DNA from: Parachlorella kessleri
Lineage: Eukaryota; Chlorophyta; Trebouxiophyceae; Chlorellales; Chlorellaceae
Reading direction: 5' to 3'
DNA length: 11,991 bases
Assembly (NCBI GenBank): GCA_001598975.1
Contig: BBXU01000394.1
Span: forward strand, 1 to 11,991
Shown here in pieces: positions 1-8,393 of this stretch. Both the position numbers and the translations under genes were made by a program. Under the pieces are notes generated by a model that saw only the letters and a list, made by a program, of their open reading frames with translations, was not told where the DNA came from and did no database searches. The first letter of the stretch is position 1. Each line of letters starts with the position of its first letter.

Positions 1-71
1 CCCCCACCCCCCCCCCCACCCACACACACGCACGCACACGCACCCATCACCACCACCCACCCACCCACCCG
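1..71. repeat. C/A-rich simple-sequence tract at the left edge
   Basis: The first 70 or so bases consist almost only of C and A, with a run of C, CACACG-type units and repeated CCAC/CACC units. On the minus strand this is a G/T-rich tract that follows the last visible exon of the membrane-protein gene, so it probably lies in an intron of that gene. It has no coding character in any frame. Tracts like this often break assemblies, which may explain why the window starts here. Confidence 0.8.
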
Positions 72-2606
72 GTGATGGCCAGCATGCCCCATGAGGAATA
101 GATGAGCCCCTCAAACACCGCCTTGCGGCTCTGGGACGTGACCTTCAGGCTCTCCAGGATGTTCCACTGGTTGCACGCGTCACCCTGCCTGCACTCCAGG
201 GGGCACAGCAAGCTGGCTGTCGTCAGGAGGCCCTCCCTGGGACGTGTGCTGAGACTGAACCTTTGTACCGCCCCCCCGCCCCTGGGTACATCCCGCCCCG
301 TCAGCCCTCCTGGATTTTGGCCTTCACACTGCAACAGCAAGACCAAGGGTCATTGACCGGGGCTCCCTTCCCCACTGCACCCGGCGCTAGCTACTGCTGG
401 CGACGTCACCTGAGCAGCGATTGGCAGCTGGCGTTGAAGCAGAAGAACCAGGGTGCGCTGCCCACAATGTCGTGTGGGTCGTAGGGGACGCCAAAGGCAT
501 CCAGGATGAAGGACTCTATGACCACGGTCATGTTAGGAGGTATGGGGTTGACTGCAGGGGCGGGGGGCGGGCAATGGCATGAACAGCTAGTGTAGTGAAG
601 AGGCGCCATCCCGGGCACAGGGTGTGTAGTCAAAAGTGGCATAACGGCTGATGTATGTCTGTAGCACTGCCAGCCACCATTGCATGTAGGATGGCAGCTG
701 GTGTGTTGGAGAGACACCATCACATGCACATGGGGTGTAGCGTGTGACCTAGGCACGTGCGCATGCCCACAGCAGCACATGAGGCTACAAAACTCCTCAC
801 TGGGGTTGTTGTTGTCACTATCGCTGCTGCTGGTGCTGTCGCTGCTGCTGTTGCTCGAGCTGTTGGTGCCGCTGTCCCCCACAGCATTGATGTCCCCAAC
901 AACGCAGTCGCTGGCGTTCCAGGGGCCGGGGTTCACATAATAGCTGGCAGCGTAGCCGAACCAGTCATTGAAGCAGTCGCTGTAGGCGTTCAAGTCGGCA
1001 AACACTTGCGCGCAGACCGGAGTGGAGTTGGGCGCACCTGAGGGGCACAGGCATACTACGTAAGCATCAACGTGTCCTATCCGTTGCAGACGCTGACCGG
1101 CAGGCACACAGCAGCCAGCTGCCTCAGTGCAGCCACACGGCAGTGTCAGAGCCGACCACAGTGATGCCTGGTGCAGCGGCGAGACTAATGCCAGGCTGGG
1201 CGCATCAGCCAAGCTGAGCACTGGAGGCAAGAACGCAAGCTCAGCGCAGCCAGGCAGGTTCCACCAGCCGGGGGGGGCGGGCTGGCAGTGGTGGGCCGGG
1301 CCTGCCACTGGGCAGCCCTGCAAAGCCCGGCAGTGGGTGGGCCGACTCACTGGTGCCGTTATCCAGCTTGCAGGCCCCCAGGTTGGGCAGGCCCTTAGTC
1401 GACTCTCCCAGGTCAGCACAGGGGTTAACCTGCCAGCACGTCTCGGCGATGCTGTTGTCCGAGATCACCCACGTCCCAAAGACTGCAGGGCGGGCGCCAC
1501 ACAACACGCAGCAGGCTGGTGAGTCCGGGTGCCACGGAGACACACACGTGCGGCCGAGGTGCACCGCTTAGTGCGGTGGTTGCTGTCTGCAGGCCAGGCT
1601 GGGTAGTGGCCTGGGCCTCACCCTACGCACCGCCTCTTGAGGCTGGCGCTCAGCGAGGCTACCCCTTCAGGTATCGCAGAAGTACCTATCCAGCCCTGAC
1701 AATACAGTGCACCCCTACCTCCCCCGTGTTCGCATTCCCTGCCGCCAGCCACAAGGACCTACTTGTGAATGCCAGCAGCAGCCCCCACAGGATGACCTCC
1801 AGGTACAGTAGCGGGGTCATAGCTGAGCGTTTCCGCGCCTCCATGGGGCCACCTGCGCTCACTCACTCCAGGTCTCCTCAACCCCGGCCAGACTTGCCGC
1901 AGGGGGTTGGCCTCTGCGCTCTGCTGACACGGGAGCCGAGTCGCAACTCTAATCAGTGCCCCAAAGCATTGTTTACTTCTACTCATTGCATCCGTTGCTG
2001 CATTGCCTTAGGGGGCGCCTGTCGCCACGTAGGACAGTTGCATGCTAGGTTGCCGGGCCTAGTAGCACAAGGGCTGCCAGCATCACACCCAGCTGTCGCT
2101 CCACCCAGTGACACACCTCGGAGGCCTGTCCCAGCGATGCAGAACTCCACTGCCGCAGACAGGGCAAACAAACCAAATAGACTGCAGGGAGGACGCAGGC
2201 TGAACCAGTTGGAGAGGTAAGAGCAGCATACGGACTGATGTGGGCGGGTGTGGTGTCTGCAGAACAACGTGCAAGGAGCCCAAACGAATCGGAAGTCTAG
2301 ACAGGGCCAAGCCCCTGCCACCAGGTGACAGCCCCTGACCTGTAGTTTGCTGCTCGTAGGTAGGCTGCTTCAGCACAGTTGTACTTTAGTCCAGTATTCT
2401 CAAGCTCGAAAGTTGATACCCAGTAAGCCGCAAACCAGGCCACATGGAAGCAGCCCAGGACGCAAGCCATGACTGGTAAGATGTCTGCAGCGCAGCCAAG
2501 ACAGCTTTCTAAAACGGCCCTGCCAAGACAACCTTGGCGCTGCACTTGAACTGGGCTTACCGGTGGCAGTGTGCCAGCGACGACTGAAAAGTTTGAGTTC
2601 TGGCAT
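69..2606 (-). CDS. Unrecognised multi-pass membrane protein with cysteine-rich, glycosylation-site-rich ectodomain (5' part, eight exons)
   Basis: I do not recognise this gene. Phase-consistent GT-AG exons are 2606-2561, 2484-2340, 2181-2117, 1822-1763, 1482-1351, 1037-801, 551-410 and, less surely, 248-69. The ATG at 2606 has an in-frame TAA six bases upstream and A at -3. Residues 1-15 are basic. Hydrophobic helices lie at about 16-40, 64-83 and 91-112; the last two form a tight hairpin. Residues 113-275 look extracellular: about ten cysteines, sequons such as NGT, NST, NAS and NMT, and a Ser/Asn/Asp low-complexity run near 204-227. The last exon holds CPLEC and ends in a hydrophobic stretch that may begin a fourth helix. 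Two or three membrane helices before a disulphide-rich glycosylated loop loosely recall plant tweety/PRM1-like proteins; this is a weak inference. If the donor at 409 is not used, the frame ends at a TGA at 408-406. The gene otherwise continues past the left edge. Confidence 0.55.
801..880 (-). repeat. Ser/Asn/Asp low-complexity coding repeat
   Basis: The 3' part of the sixth exon of the membrane-protein gene encodes about 25 residues made almost only of Ser, Asn, Asp and Thr, using AGC, AAC and GAC triplets. It contains several overlapping NSS-type sequons. In an ectodomain such a run would act as a flexible, heavily glycosylated spacer. The triplet repetition makes length variation between strains likely. 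Confidence 0.6.
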
Positions 2607-3500
2607 CGTTTAGCTTCGTCGCGCGCAATAACTATTGAAGTCAAATTACTTGATGTGCCACCTATGTTGCCCTCTTGGGGAGAAAATGCGGCCCAGGTAA
2701 GCCATTGTCACCGGACCATGCAGCACATGGGCACCTGACAATAGCAGGTGGTGCCGCTTGTGACGTGGTGCACTTCACTATCACCTGCACCGTGCAGACT
2801 CCTTTGCTCAACAATGGTACTGAGAGACGCGCCGCGTGCTGCGTGTATATGTGGCAGTCGCCCAGGGCGCCCTGGCCAGCTCCCGTCAAATTCCATAAGA
2901 CAGTAGGGAGTCAGTCCCTAACAGCGCTCGGGGTGATTTTCTACTGAGCTTCGCCGCAGTAAACGCTAGGTGATCACATAGCTGAGTCATCCGCTAGCCG
3001 TCCGTGCGCTATTTGATACCAACCTGAAGTACACGGGAGGCCTCTTTGGAATAGTTTCTTTTAAGCTGGCTCAGCAATCGGGCAAGACCAGAGCATACCT
3101 TGCATCCAGTCCGGTAAACTCTGCTACACTGCTACCTGTCCTTTGACGCGTTACCTGCCACCAAGGACAACTACCTACTTACGCACAATGCATATCTATC
3201 TACCGGTCACACAGAAGCACTAGTGCACACCCAGCGAACAACAGCAAGATCACACAGCACAGGCGAACCTGCCAAACAAAGTGAGTAAGTTATGTGGAGC
3301 GACGGCTAAACCTGGGATGAAATTCAGCGCCTGCCCAGCTATTGCAATTCTCTCAGCCAGTCCTAACCCCACGACTTCCTACGCCGTCTCACCGGGGGTG
3401 CTGCTCCTCATGCACGGTTTGCCACGCGGGTAGCCCGGCTGCAGTGTGACAACGCGCTGCCCCTGCACCCTTCCACCGCTAGTTCTGCCACTGGGCCCCG
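2607..3500. other. Intergenic region: MTB 3' end and presumed promoter of the membrane-protein gene
   Basis: These 894 bases lie between the MTB stop codon and the start of the next minus-strand gene. Short open frames occur on both strands (for example 2662-2889 minus and 2675-2947 plus), but none resembles a known family or joins a neighbour through convincing splice sites. I found no minus-strand TGTAA within the first 500 bases after the MTB stop, so its poly(A) site is not placed. No tRNA, strong hairpin or tandem repeat was evident by eye. The part nearest 2607 should hold the 5' UTR and promoter of the membrane-protein gene. Confidence 0.6.
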
Positions 3501-6042
3501 CTACCTGGGTGGCGACTTGGGCCGCAGCTCCTCTATCTCTGGTGTGGTGCCCAGCAGGTGCGGGCCCCCCGGCCGCGGCTTGCCGTTGTTTTGCACGTAG
3601 GGGCTGCCGTCGGGCAGCTGGAAGTGCGAGGCATACATCTGCACCATATTGATGATGAGTCCTGATAGGGGCTGTGTCCAATACAGTCAGGCAACCGTAG
3701 CAAACAACAACTCGCACTCCTATGTTGGCCAAACCTCCACAACTGTCCTCTAGTAACCCAAGGCCCCGTACGAGTGCCCCCCAAGTCCACATCGCAGGCT
3801 TGCTGGCTCGATCATATCAGCCCACCTGCGGGTTGAAGTTGGAGCTGTTCAGCTTGTTGCCCACTGTCACCCAGCCAGGCCGGATGTTGGGCTCATCGCC
3901 AAACAACTCCAGCCGCCGCCGCCCTGCAGGGAAAACCCAAGAGGCCAACATAGTAGCAAGCAAGGCGCTGTCCCTTCCGTATGTATTCAGCACCGAGCGC
4001 ACAGCTGCACAGCATATGCTGCCAAACAGTGTAAGTGATCCCTCCCACAGCATGACAGCCTCAGCTAAGGAGCTCAAACATGCGCAGCTTACCCAGGCAG
4101 AACCTCTCTATGATGCGGTACATGTCGTCCGGCTTGCGTGTGCTCCCCGCGGGCGGCTCCTCCGTGACGATGATGTCGGTGTCAATGTTGGAGTGGATGA
4201 TGTGGCCGTCTGTGTTGCGCCGCACGCTGCCCTTGATGCCCATCAGGCAGTGCTCCTGCACAGCGCGCGCAGCGCAGCCACAAGCAGGCACAGGTGAGCT
4301 GCCAATGAAAAGCCAGCCTGTGGAGCAGTACAAATGAACTTGAGGCACAAGGTCCATGTCTCTTGTTGCCTAACTGAGGAGCAGTCAGTCAGCCCCACCG
4401 AGTCCCTGAACCCCAGGGGGCACACTGCAGTGCACGGTCACGGCGCAGCTGTCGTCCAGCGGTACCCATAACACTGCTTGTATGCACCTTGGTGTGCTGC
4501 AGCACTGCATGTGGGTCGGCCCGGGTGGCTGCCACGTTCTTGGTGCCGGGGTCCTTGTTGGTCTTGATCCAGCAGATGTCCTCACACCGCCTGAAACCCC
4601 ACTTGCGCAGGCAGTGCCGGCCCGCATCCAGACCCTCAGCGCTGCCGCACCTGCAGCAGCAGACGCAGACCAGGGTTGGTTAAAACACATTTATTTTGGG
4701 TTATCAAGTATGCAGTTCCTGTCTTGCTGCACACCCTTACAGGCTCCAAACAGGCTTAACAAGGTGTTTGAGAGAAAACAGGCTACTTATCTGGAAATGT
4801 GCTATCGAGCATCGACTAGAGCGCTGGCTTGTGCCTTGCTCACTTCCCAGGATTGCCTTAGGCGATGCAGCAACAAACAAGCACCCGGCTGTTAAGGCCT
4901 TGCTTACCAGAGGAAGACGAAGGACGGTACATCAGTAATGTTTTCAACTCCCAGCTCCATGATCTGCTGCCAGGTCCAGGTCTCAACATCACCCACGTGG
5001 GGCGCCCGCCGGGCGTACTCCTCCCAGGGAGGGTCTATCAACACCTGGGGCAAGTCAACGTGTGCTTAGCACACCTGATACATTTCCCCTAACATTTACA
5101 TCAGTCAACTAAACCTCGAACCCTTGCATTTGTCAGCGGGCACACAGTCAGAAGCGCCCTCCTGCTACGTACCCACTGAAAATTGCCACTAGACTGTATG
5201 CACAAGCGCACATGCGTTCTGCTGCTGGGCAAAAGCGTCGGTTTGGACCCAGCAGCATGCGCGCACCACGTCAAACTTGGTGCCAAAGGTTTGTAGGTTG
5301 AGCGGCAGGGTGCGCAGGTCGGCCTTGAGGTAGTAGGGCGGGGTAGCGCGAGCGGCCACCAGCGCATCCTTGCGCTGAATCAGCTCCTTCAGCTGGGGGT
5401 AGTCGTCGTACAAGTCAGCAAGCGAGGCATCACGCAGGTTGTTCTGGGGACGCTGGCCTGCAGGTAAGTGTGACAGGACGGCCTTGGTAGTGACATCATG
5501 AGTGTGCCTGTGGCCACAGTGCTCTCAATGCAGCTGGCACAACCCCTGCAGCCATGGCAGCTAATGAGCATGATCTGCGAGAAAAAGAGCGGGCCACACC
5601 TGTGTCCACAAAGTGCTGGCTGTAGTCATTCTGGTTTCGCTGCTGCTGTTGTTGCTGCTGCTGCTGCTGTTGTTGGAACTGCGGGCGCGGCCCACCGCTG
5701 AACCTGCCACGTCCCCTGCCAGCCATGCCAGCACCTGCCTGCCTGCCTGGGGCAAACCCACCAGCCATCTCACCACCTGCGGCACGACATGGAGGCCTTA
5801 GACCTTGGTTCTGTCAGTGGGCCGTCTGGAGATGTGCTTGCAGCAAGGCAGTCTCACAACTGCGCACCTGGCGGCATTCCCGGCAGGCCTGGTGGCCTGA
5901 ATCCTGGGCCAGGCATTGGTCCTGGGCCTGGCATACCAAACCCCAGCGCTTGGGGTGGGAATCCATGGTTCCCTGGAAACCCCACCACCCCTGGAGGGCC
6001 CATGGGATGTGGCATGCGCCCTGGCAAGAAGCCTTCCTCCAT
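3501..6042 (-). CDS. MTB: METTL14/MTB-type subunit of the m6A mRNA methyltransferase
   Basis: Non-catalytic partner of METTL3/MTA in the nuclear writer complex that makes N6-methyladenosine in mRNA. Eight phase-consistent exons: 6042-5868, 5776-5600, 5457-5267, 5044-4908, 4650-4488, 4255-4093, 3923-3826 and 3638-3501, giving 413 residues (human METTL14 456; Arabidopsis MTB much longer). Residues 1-90 are Gly/Pro/Met-rich then RG-rich (GRGRGR near 78-83); 93-104 are twelve glutamines. [11 protein letters not shown] (108-118) opens the conserved region, followed by YLKADL, DPPW at 185-188, [26 protein letters not shown] at 282-290, [29 protein letters not shown] and a C-terminus in [12 protein letters not shown] and LELFG match the plant MTB branch; animals have EPPL at the motif. 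The ATG at 6042 has an in-frame TAG twelve bases upstream, but an acceptor there could add an earlier exon. The stop overlaps a possible donor (AG|GTAGCG), so a further 3' exon is not excluded. The gene is head-to-head with BUD31. Confidence 0.94.
5640..5675 (-). repeat. CAG/CAA polyglutamine repeat in MTB exon 2
   Basis: Twelve consecutive glutamine codons, read on the minus strand as CAA2-CAG5-CAA2-CAG3, lie just before the conserved RNQNDYSQ block. The CAA interruptions would tend to stabilise the tract. It separates the RG-rich N-terminal region from the folded methyltransferase-like domain, so some length variation is probably tolerated. Confidence 0.9.
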
Positions 6043-6398
6043 CCGAGCGCCCTATGTCTCAGCTGTATGTGTCTATGCCTCCCATGAACCTGTCCAGTGC
6101 CTTGGCTGTTGCCGGCTACAGCTGCGGCATGTCATCTCAAGCAGTGTGGAGCCAACAAAGAGTGCAAATGCTCTTTCAGCTATGACAATACTCGACTGGT
6201 ACTGACAAGAGTTGCAGGCAACGAAACTGATGTCCATGGCGCTCCAAGACAGTCCCGCCCTGGAGTTCGCTTTGTTCTTTTTGTTCTCCGACCATGCCAT
6301 TGCCCACTAGACTGGGCCTATAACATACTTTAGTTACATAATCTACCTATCGGAAAAGTCGCAGGCCCTGGCTCCTTGTGCCATCTTCTTGATACGAG
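6043..6398. promoter_or_regulatory. Divergent promoter region between MTB and BUD31
   Basis: Only 356 bases separate the MTB ATG (minus strand) from the BUD31 ATG (plus strand), so both 5' UTRs and both promoters must fit here unless either gene has a hidden upstream exon. A TATAA match at 6319-6323 lies about 76 bases before the BUD31 ATG in a locally AT-richer stretch; it may be a TATA element, though such matches are common by chance. No other element could be assigned by eye. The arrangement would allow the two RNA-processing genes to be co-expressed. Confidence 0.6.
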
Positions 6399-7807
6399 AT
6401 GTCTTACCGCAGAAGGCTCAAGAACAAGAAGCCACCTGAGGGATGGGAGTTGATTGAGGAGGTGGGCCATGACAGCTGCTGAGGACGGAGGCCTGCCTGT
6501 GTACGCCACTGTGGAGGCCAGGCCCCTGCTTGGGGCAGTGCTTTCCCCTGCCTCCCACCCCTCTCCGGCCGCCTGGCACTTGCTATAGGTGGTAGAGGAC
6601 TTTGAGCAGCAGATGAAGGAGGCAGTGAACGAGGAGCACGAGGGCAAGCGCAAGGCAGAGATGACCTGGAAGATCCACAGAATACACTGGGAGAAGAACA
6701 GGTTCATCTATGACCTGATGTACGTCCGCAAGGTCATGTCCAAGGAGTTGGTGAGCACTGACCTGGTAGGGAGAGTGCGGTTCTTACTGCAACCCAGCAG
6801 GCTGCGGCCTTGCAGTGCTCAGGCTGCTCTTATCGCTGGAGGGAACAGGCTGTATGCTGCAGGCTGCGCTAGTGCAGCAGTGTAGGCTGTGTAGGCCAGC
6901 TAGGGTCACCATCAGGCAAGCAAGACAGTAAAGGCTTCTACCCTGCTCCCTGCCCCGCAGTATGAGTGGCTGGTGCGCGAGAAGATTGCTGATGGCGCGC
7001 TCATCTCCAAGTGGCGCAAGCCAGGCTACGAGCTGCTGTGCTCCACGCTGGCAATCAACAAGGGCAATCACAACTTTGGGACCACGTCCCACTGCCGCGT
7101 GCCGCTCAAGCTGCGCGCGGCTGCGCAGCGTGTCACGCCCAACATTCAGACCGGCTGCATCAGCTGCGCGTCGGGCGATGGCAAGTTTGGCGGCCCCATC
7201 TGGTGGAACACACCGGTGGACGAGGAGGAGCAGGAGACAGCGGACCAGAACCGCGCGACGTGGGGGCAGGCGGGGGCGGAGGATGCAGGTAAGCGCTGTT
7301 GGTGCGGAGGGGCGGGCCTGGGGGAGTCTGGCTGGCTTGCGGTTGTTTGGCAGGGCTGGGCTGATGGGCTTGGGGTCTTGCTGAAGTGACTGACTAGGAG
7401 TTGGGTGATGTCCTGTGCAGGGCGGTTACAGGTGGGAGGTATGACATACTACCAAGCAGTTGGGCGGCAGACCTCTCATGCATGTGTGGGCGGGCCGACA
7501 TGCACCACTGCAGACTCGCACGGACATGCAAAACATACCTACACCTTGTCCTGCTCAGACAGGTTGGATATGGCAATACTTATAGTAGGCAGGCGCCAGC
7601 AAGGCTGCAGGTGTTCACAAGACTGCCTGAGGGTACACACACTCGAGCCCCAGGTGGTGTCCTGGGGCTTACCTGAGTGGCCTTGCCCATGCTGCAGCTG
7701 GCCCAGCAGCAGCAGGCCCGTCAAGGAAGCGTCAGTTTGAGGAGGAGGAAGAGGAGCTGGACGATGACGTGAAAAAGCGGCTGGCGGCGCTGAGGGGCCC
7801 GGGCTAG
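6399..7807 (+). CDS. BUD31: BUD31/G10 spliceosome factor with reduced cysteine cluster and C-terminal tail
   Basis: BUD31 (yeast Cwc14/Bud31) belongs to the NineTeen-related proteins of the activated spliceosome and binds near U6 and the catalytic core. Exons 6399-6461, 6589-6750, 6961-7288 and 7698-7807 join in frame to 220 residues; human BUD31 has 144. Evidence: PPEGWELIEE (12-21), HEGKRKAEMTWKIHRIH (38-54), FIYDLMYVRK, MSKELYEWL across the exon 2/3 junction, ALISKWRKPGYELLC (88-102), NFGTTSHCRVP (113-123) and CISCASGD (141-148). Family members carry nine cysteines binding a three-zinc cluster. Here I count four in that region (102, 120, 141, 144); the CCLRC motif reads LCSTLA. Residues 149-220 have no counterpart in human BUD31: a segment with two tryptophans (PIWWNTP), an acidic stretch, then SRKRQFEEEEEELDDDV and KKRLAALRG. 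Family membership is certain; whether it is the only BUD31 or a divergent paralogue cannot be told here. Introns are 127, 210 and 409 bases. Confidence 0.93.
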
Positions 7808-8202
7808 GTGCTTTACCATGGGTGGTAGGCGGCCCGTGGACAGGGCTTAGCTGCGGGGTGGAGACAGCTTACCGGCTGCTTCAAACCAACCGTACTGGAG
7901 AGCTGCTAGTCTTGCCAGGTTAAGTTTTGGGAGAGAGAGTAAGTCAGCGTTGCGAGGTAGCTTTCAGACTGTGTGGGCATCGTTTGAGGTTGGCAAGGTT
8001 GGCAAACTCCTGTTGGCCTGGTAGCAGAATCGTGGGTTGTGTAGTGGCTTGGCCTGGTGCTCGCCATGAAGGTTGCAGGCAGGAACCGAGGGCTGCGGGG
8101 CCCAAATTGGGCCGATGCAGATACCCTTGCCTGTCCTGGTTGGCTTCTCCTCCCTTGGTGGCCCAGGATGGATTGAGCTTAGGCTGCTGGCACCGTGCCA
8201 CA

Positions 8203-8207
8203 TGTAA
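8203..8207 (+). terminator. Candidate TGTAA polyadenylation signal of BUD31
   Basis: A plus-strand TGTAA lies about 396 bases after the BUD31 stop. This pentamer is the standard poly(A) signal of chlorophycean algae, with cleavage usually 10-20 bases further on. It implies a 3' UTR of about 410 bases, ending roughly 170 bases short of the UPF2 stop. Confidence 0.55.
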
Positions 8208-8353
8208 CCGTGAACAGCACGGACAAAGAGGCCAGACAACTTTGGGCCTCGTCGTGCCTATGTGACAAGGAGCACCGGGGAGGGCAGCAGCCCTCAGCCC
8301 TTGCTGCCTAGCCATCAGCCCCACCGGCCGGTAATGGCCACAGCCACGCAGCC

Positions 8354-8358
8354 TTACA
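8354..8358 (-). terminator. Candidate TGTAA polyadenylation signal of UPF2
   Basis: The minus strand reads TGTAA at 8358-8354, 36 bases after the UPF2 stop at 8394. That would give a very short 3' UTR ending near 8340, so that the UPF2 and BUD31 transcripts would stop about 120 bases apart without overlapping. Signal identity follows known green-algal usage; the cleavage site is inferred. Confidence 0.5.
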
Positions 8359-8393
8359 TGTCCGTTTTGATCCAGCTACCAACATATTGAAGC

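Larger units (their letters stand above)
7808..8393. other. Convergent 3' region between BUD31 and UPF2
   Basis: These 586 bases separate the BUD31 stop (plus strand) from the UPF2 stop (minus strand). They hold both 3' UTRs. Open frames here, such as 7927-8265 plus and 7944-8324 minus, have no recognisable protein similarity and overlap each other, as expected for GC-rich non-coding sequence. No hairpin, tRNA or repeat was seen. Confidence 0.7.

Noticed and set aside
406..1419. Minus-strand open frame of 337 codons
   Set aside because: It runs through two introns that happen to be open. Consistent GT-AG sites and cysteine/sequon-rich exons at 1037-801 and 551-410 explain the real coding parts; the sequence between them is not protein-like.
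1519..2220. Plus-strand open frame of 233 codons
   Set aside because: It lies antisense to the helix-coding exons of the minus-strand gene, has no recognisable domain, and fits chance openness in GC-rich DNA.
2607..3500. Possible extra gene or small RNA in the intergenic stretch
   Set aside because: Scanning both strands by eye gave no tRNA-like fold, box-element pair, or frame with conserved motifs and plausible splice sites.
3379..3792. Minus-strand 137-codon frame over the MTB 3' end
   Set aside because: The conserved [11 protein letters not shown] to RPKSPPR reading uses a different frame here; this one has no family similarity and crosses an intron.
3722..4297. Plus-strand open frame of 191 codons
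   Set aside because: It is antisense to MTB exons 6 and 7, which code for the highly conserved EHCLMGIKG and IRPGW blocks.
3501..6042. MTB gene being METTL3/MTA or METTL4 instead
   Set aside because: DPPW alone would allow this, but [27 protein letters not shown] and the LRPKSPP end are specific to METTL14/MTB.
5789..6205. Plus-strand Gly/Pro-rich, collagen-like open frame
   Set aside because: It is the complement of the Gly/Pro/Met-rich first exon of MTB. GGC/CCT-type repeats read as Gly/Pro on both strands, and the minus frame joins in phase to the conserved MTB exons.
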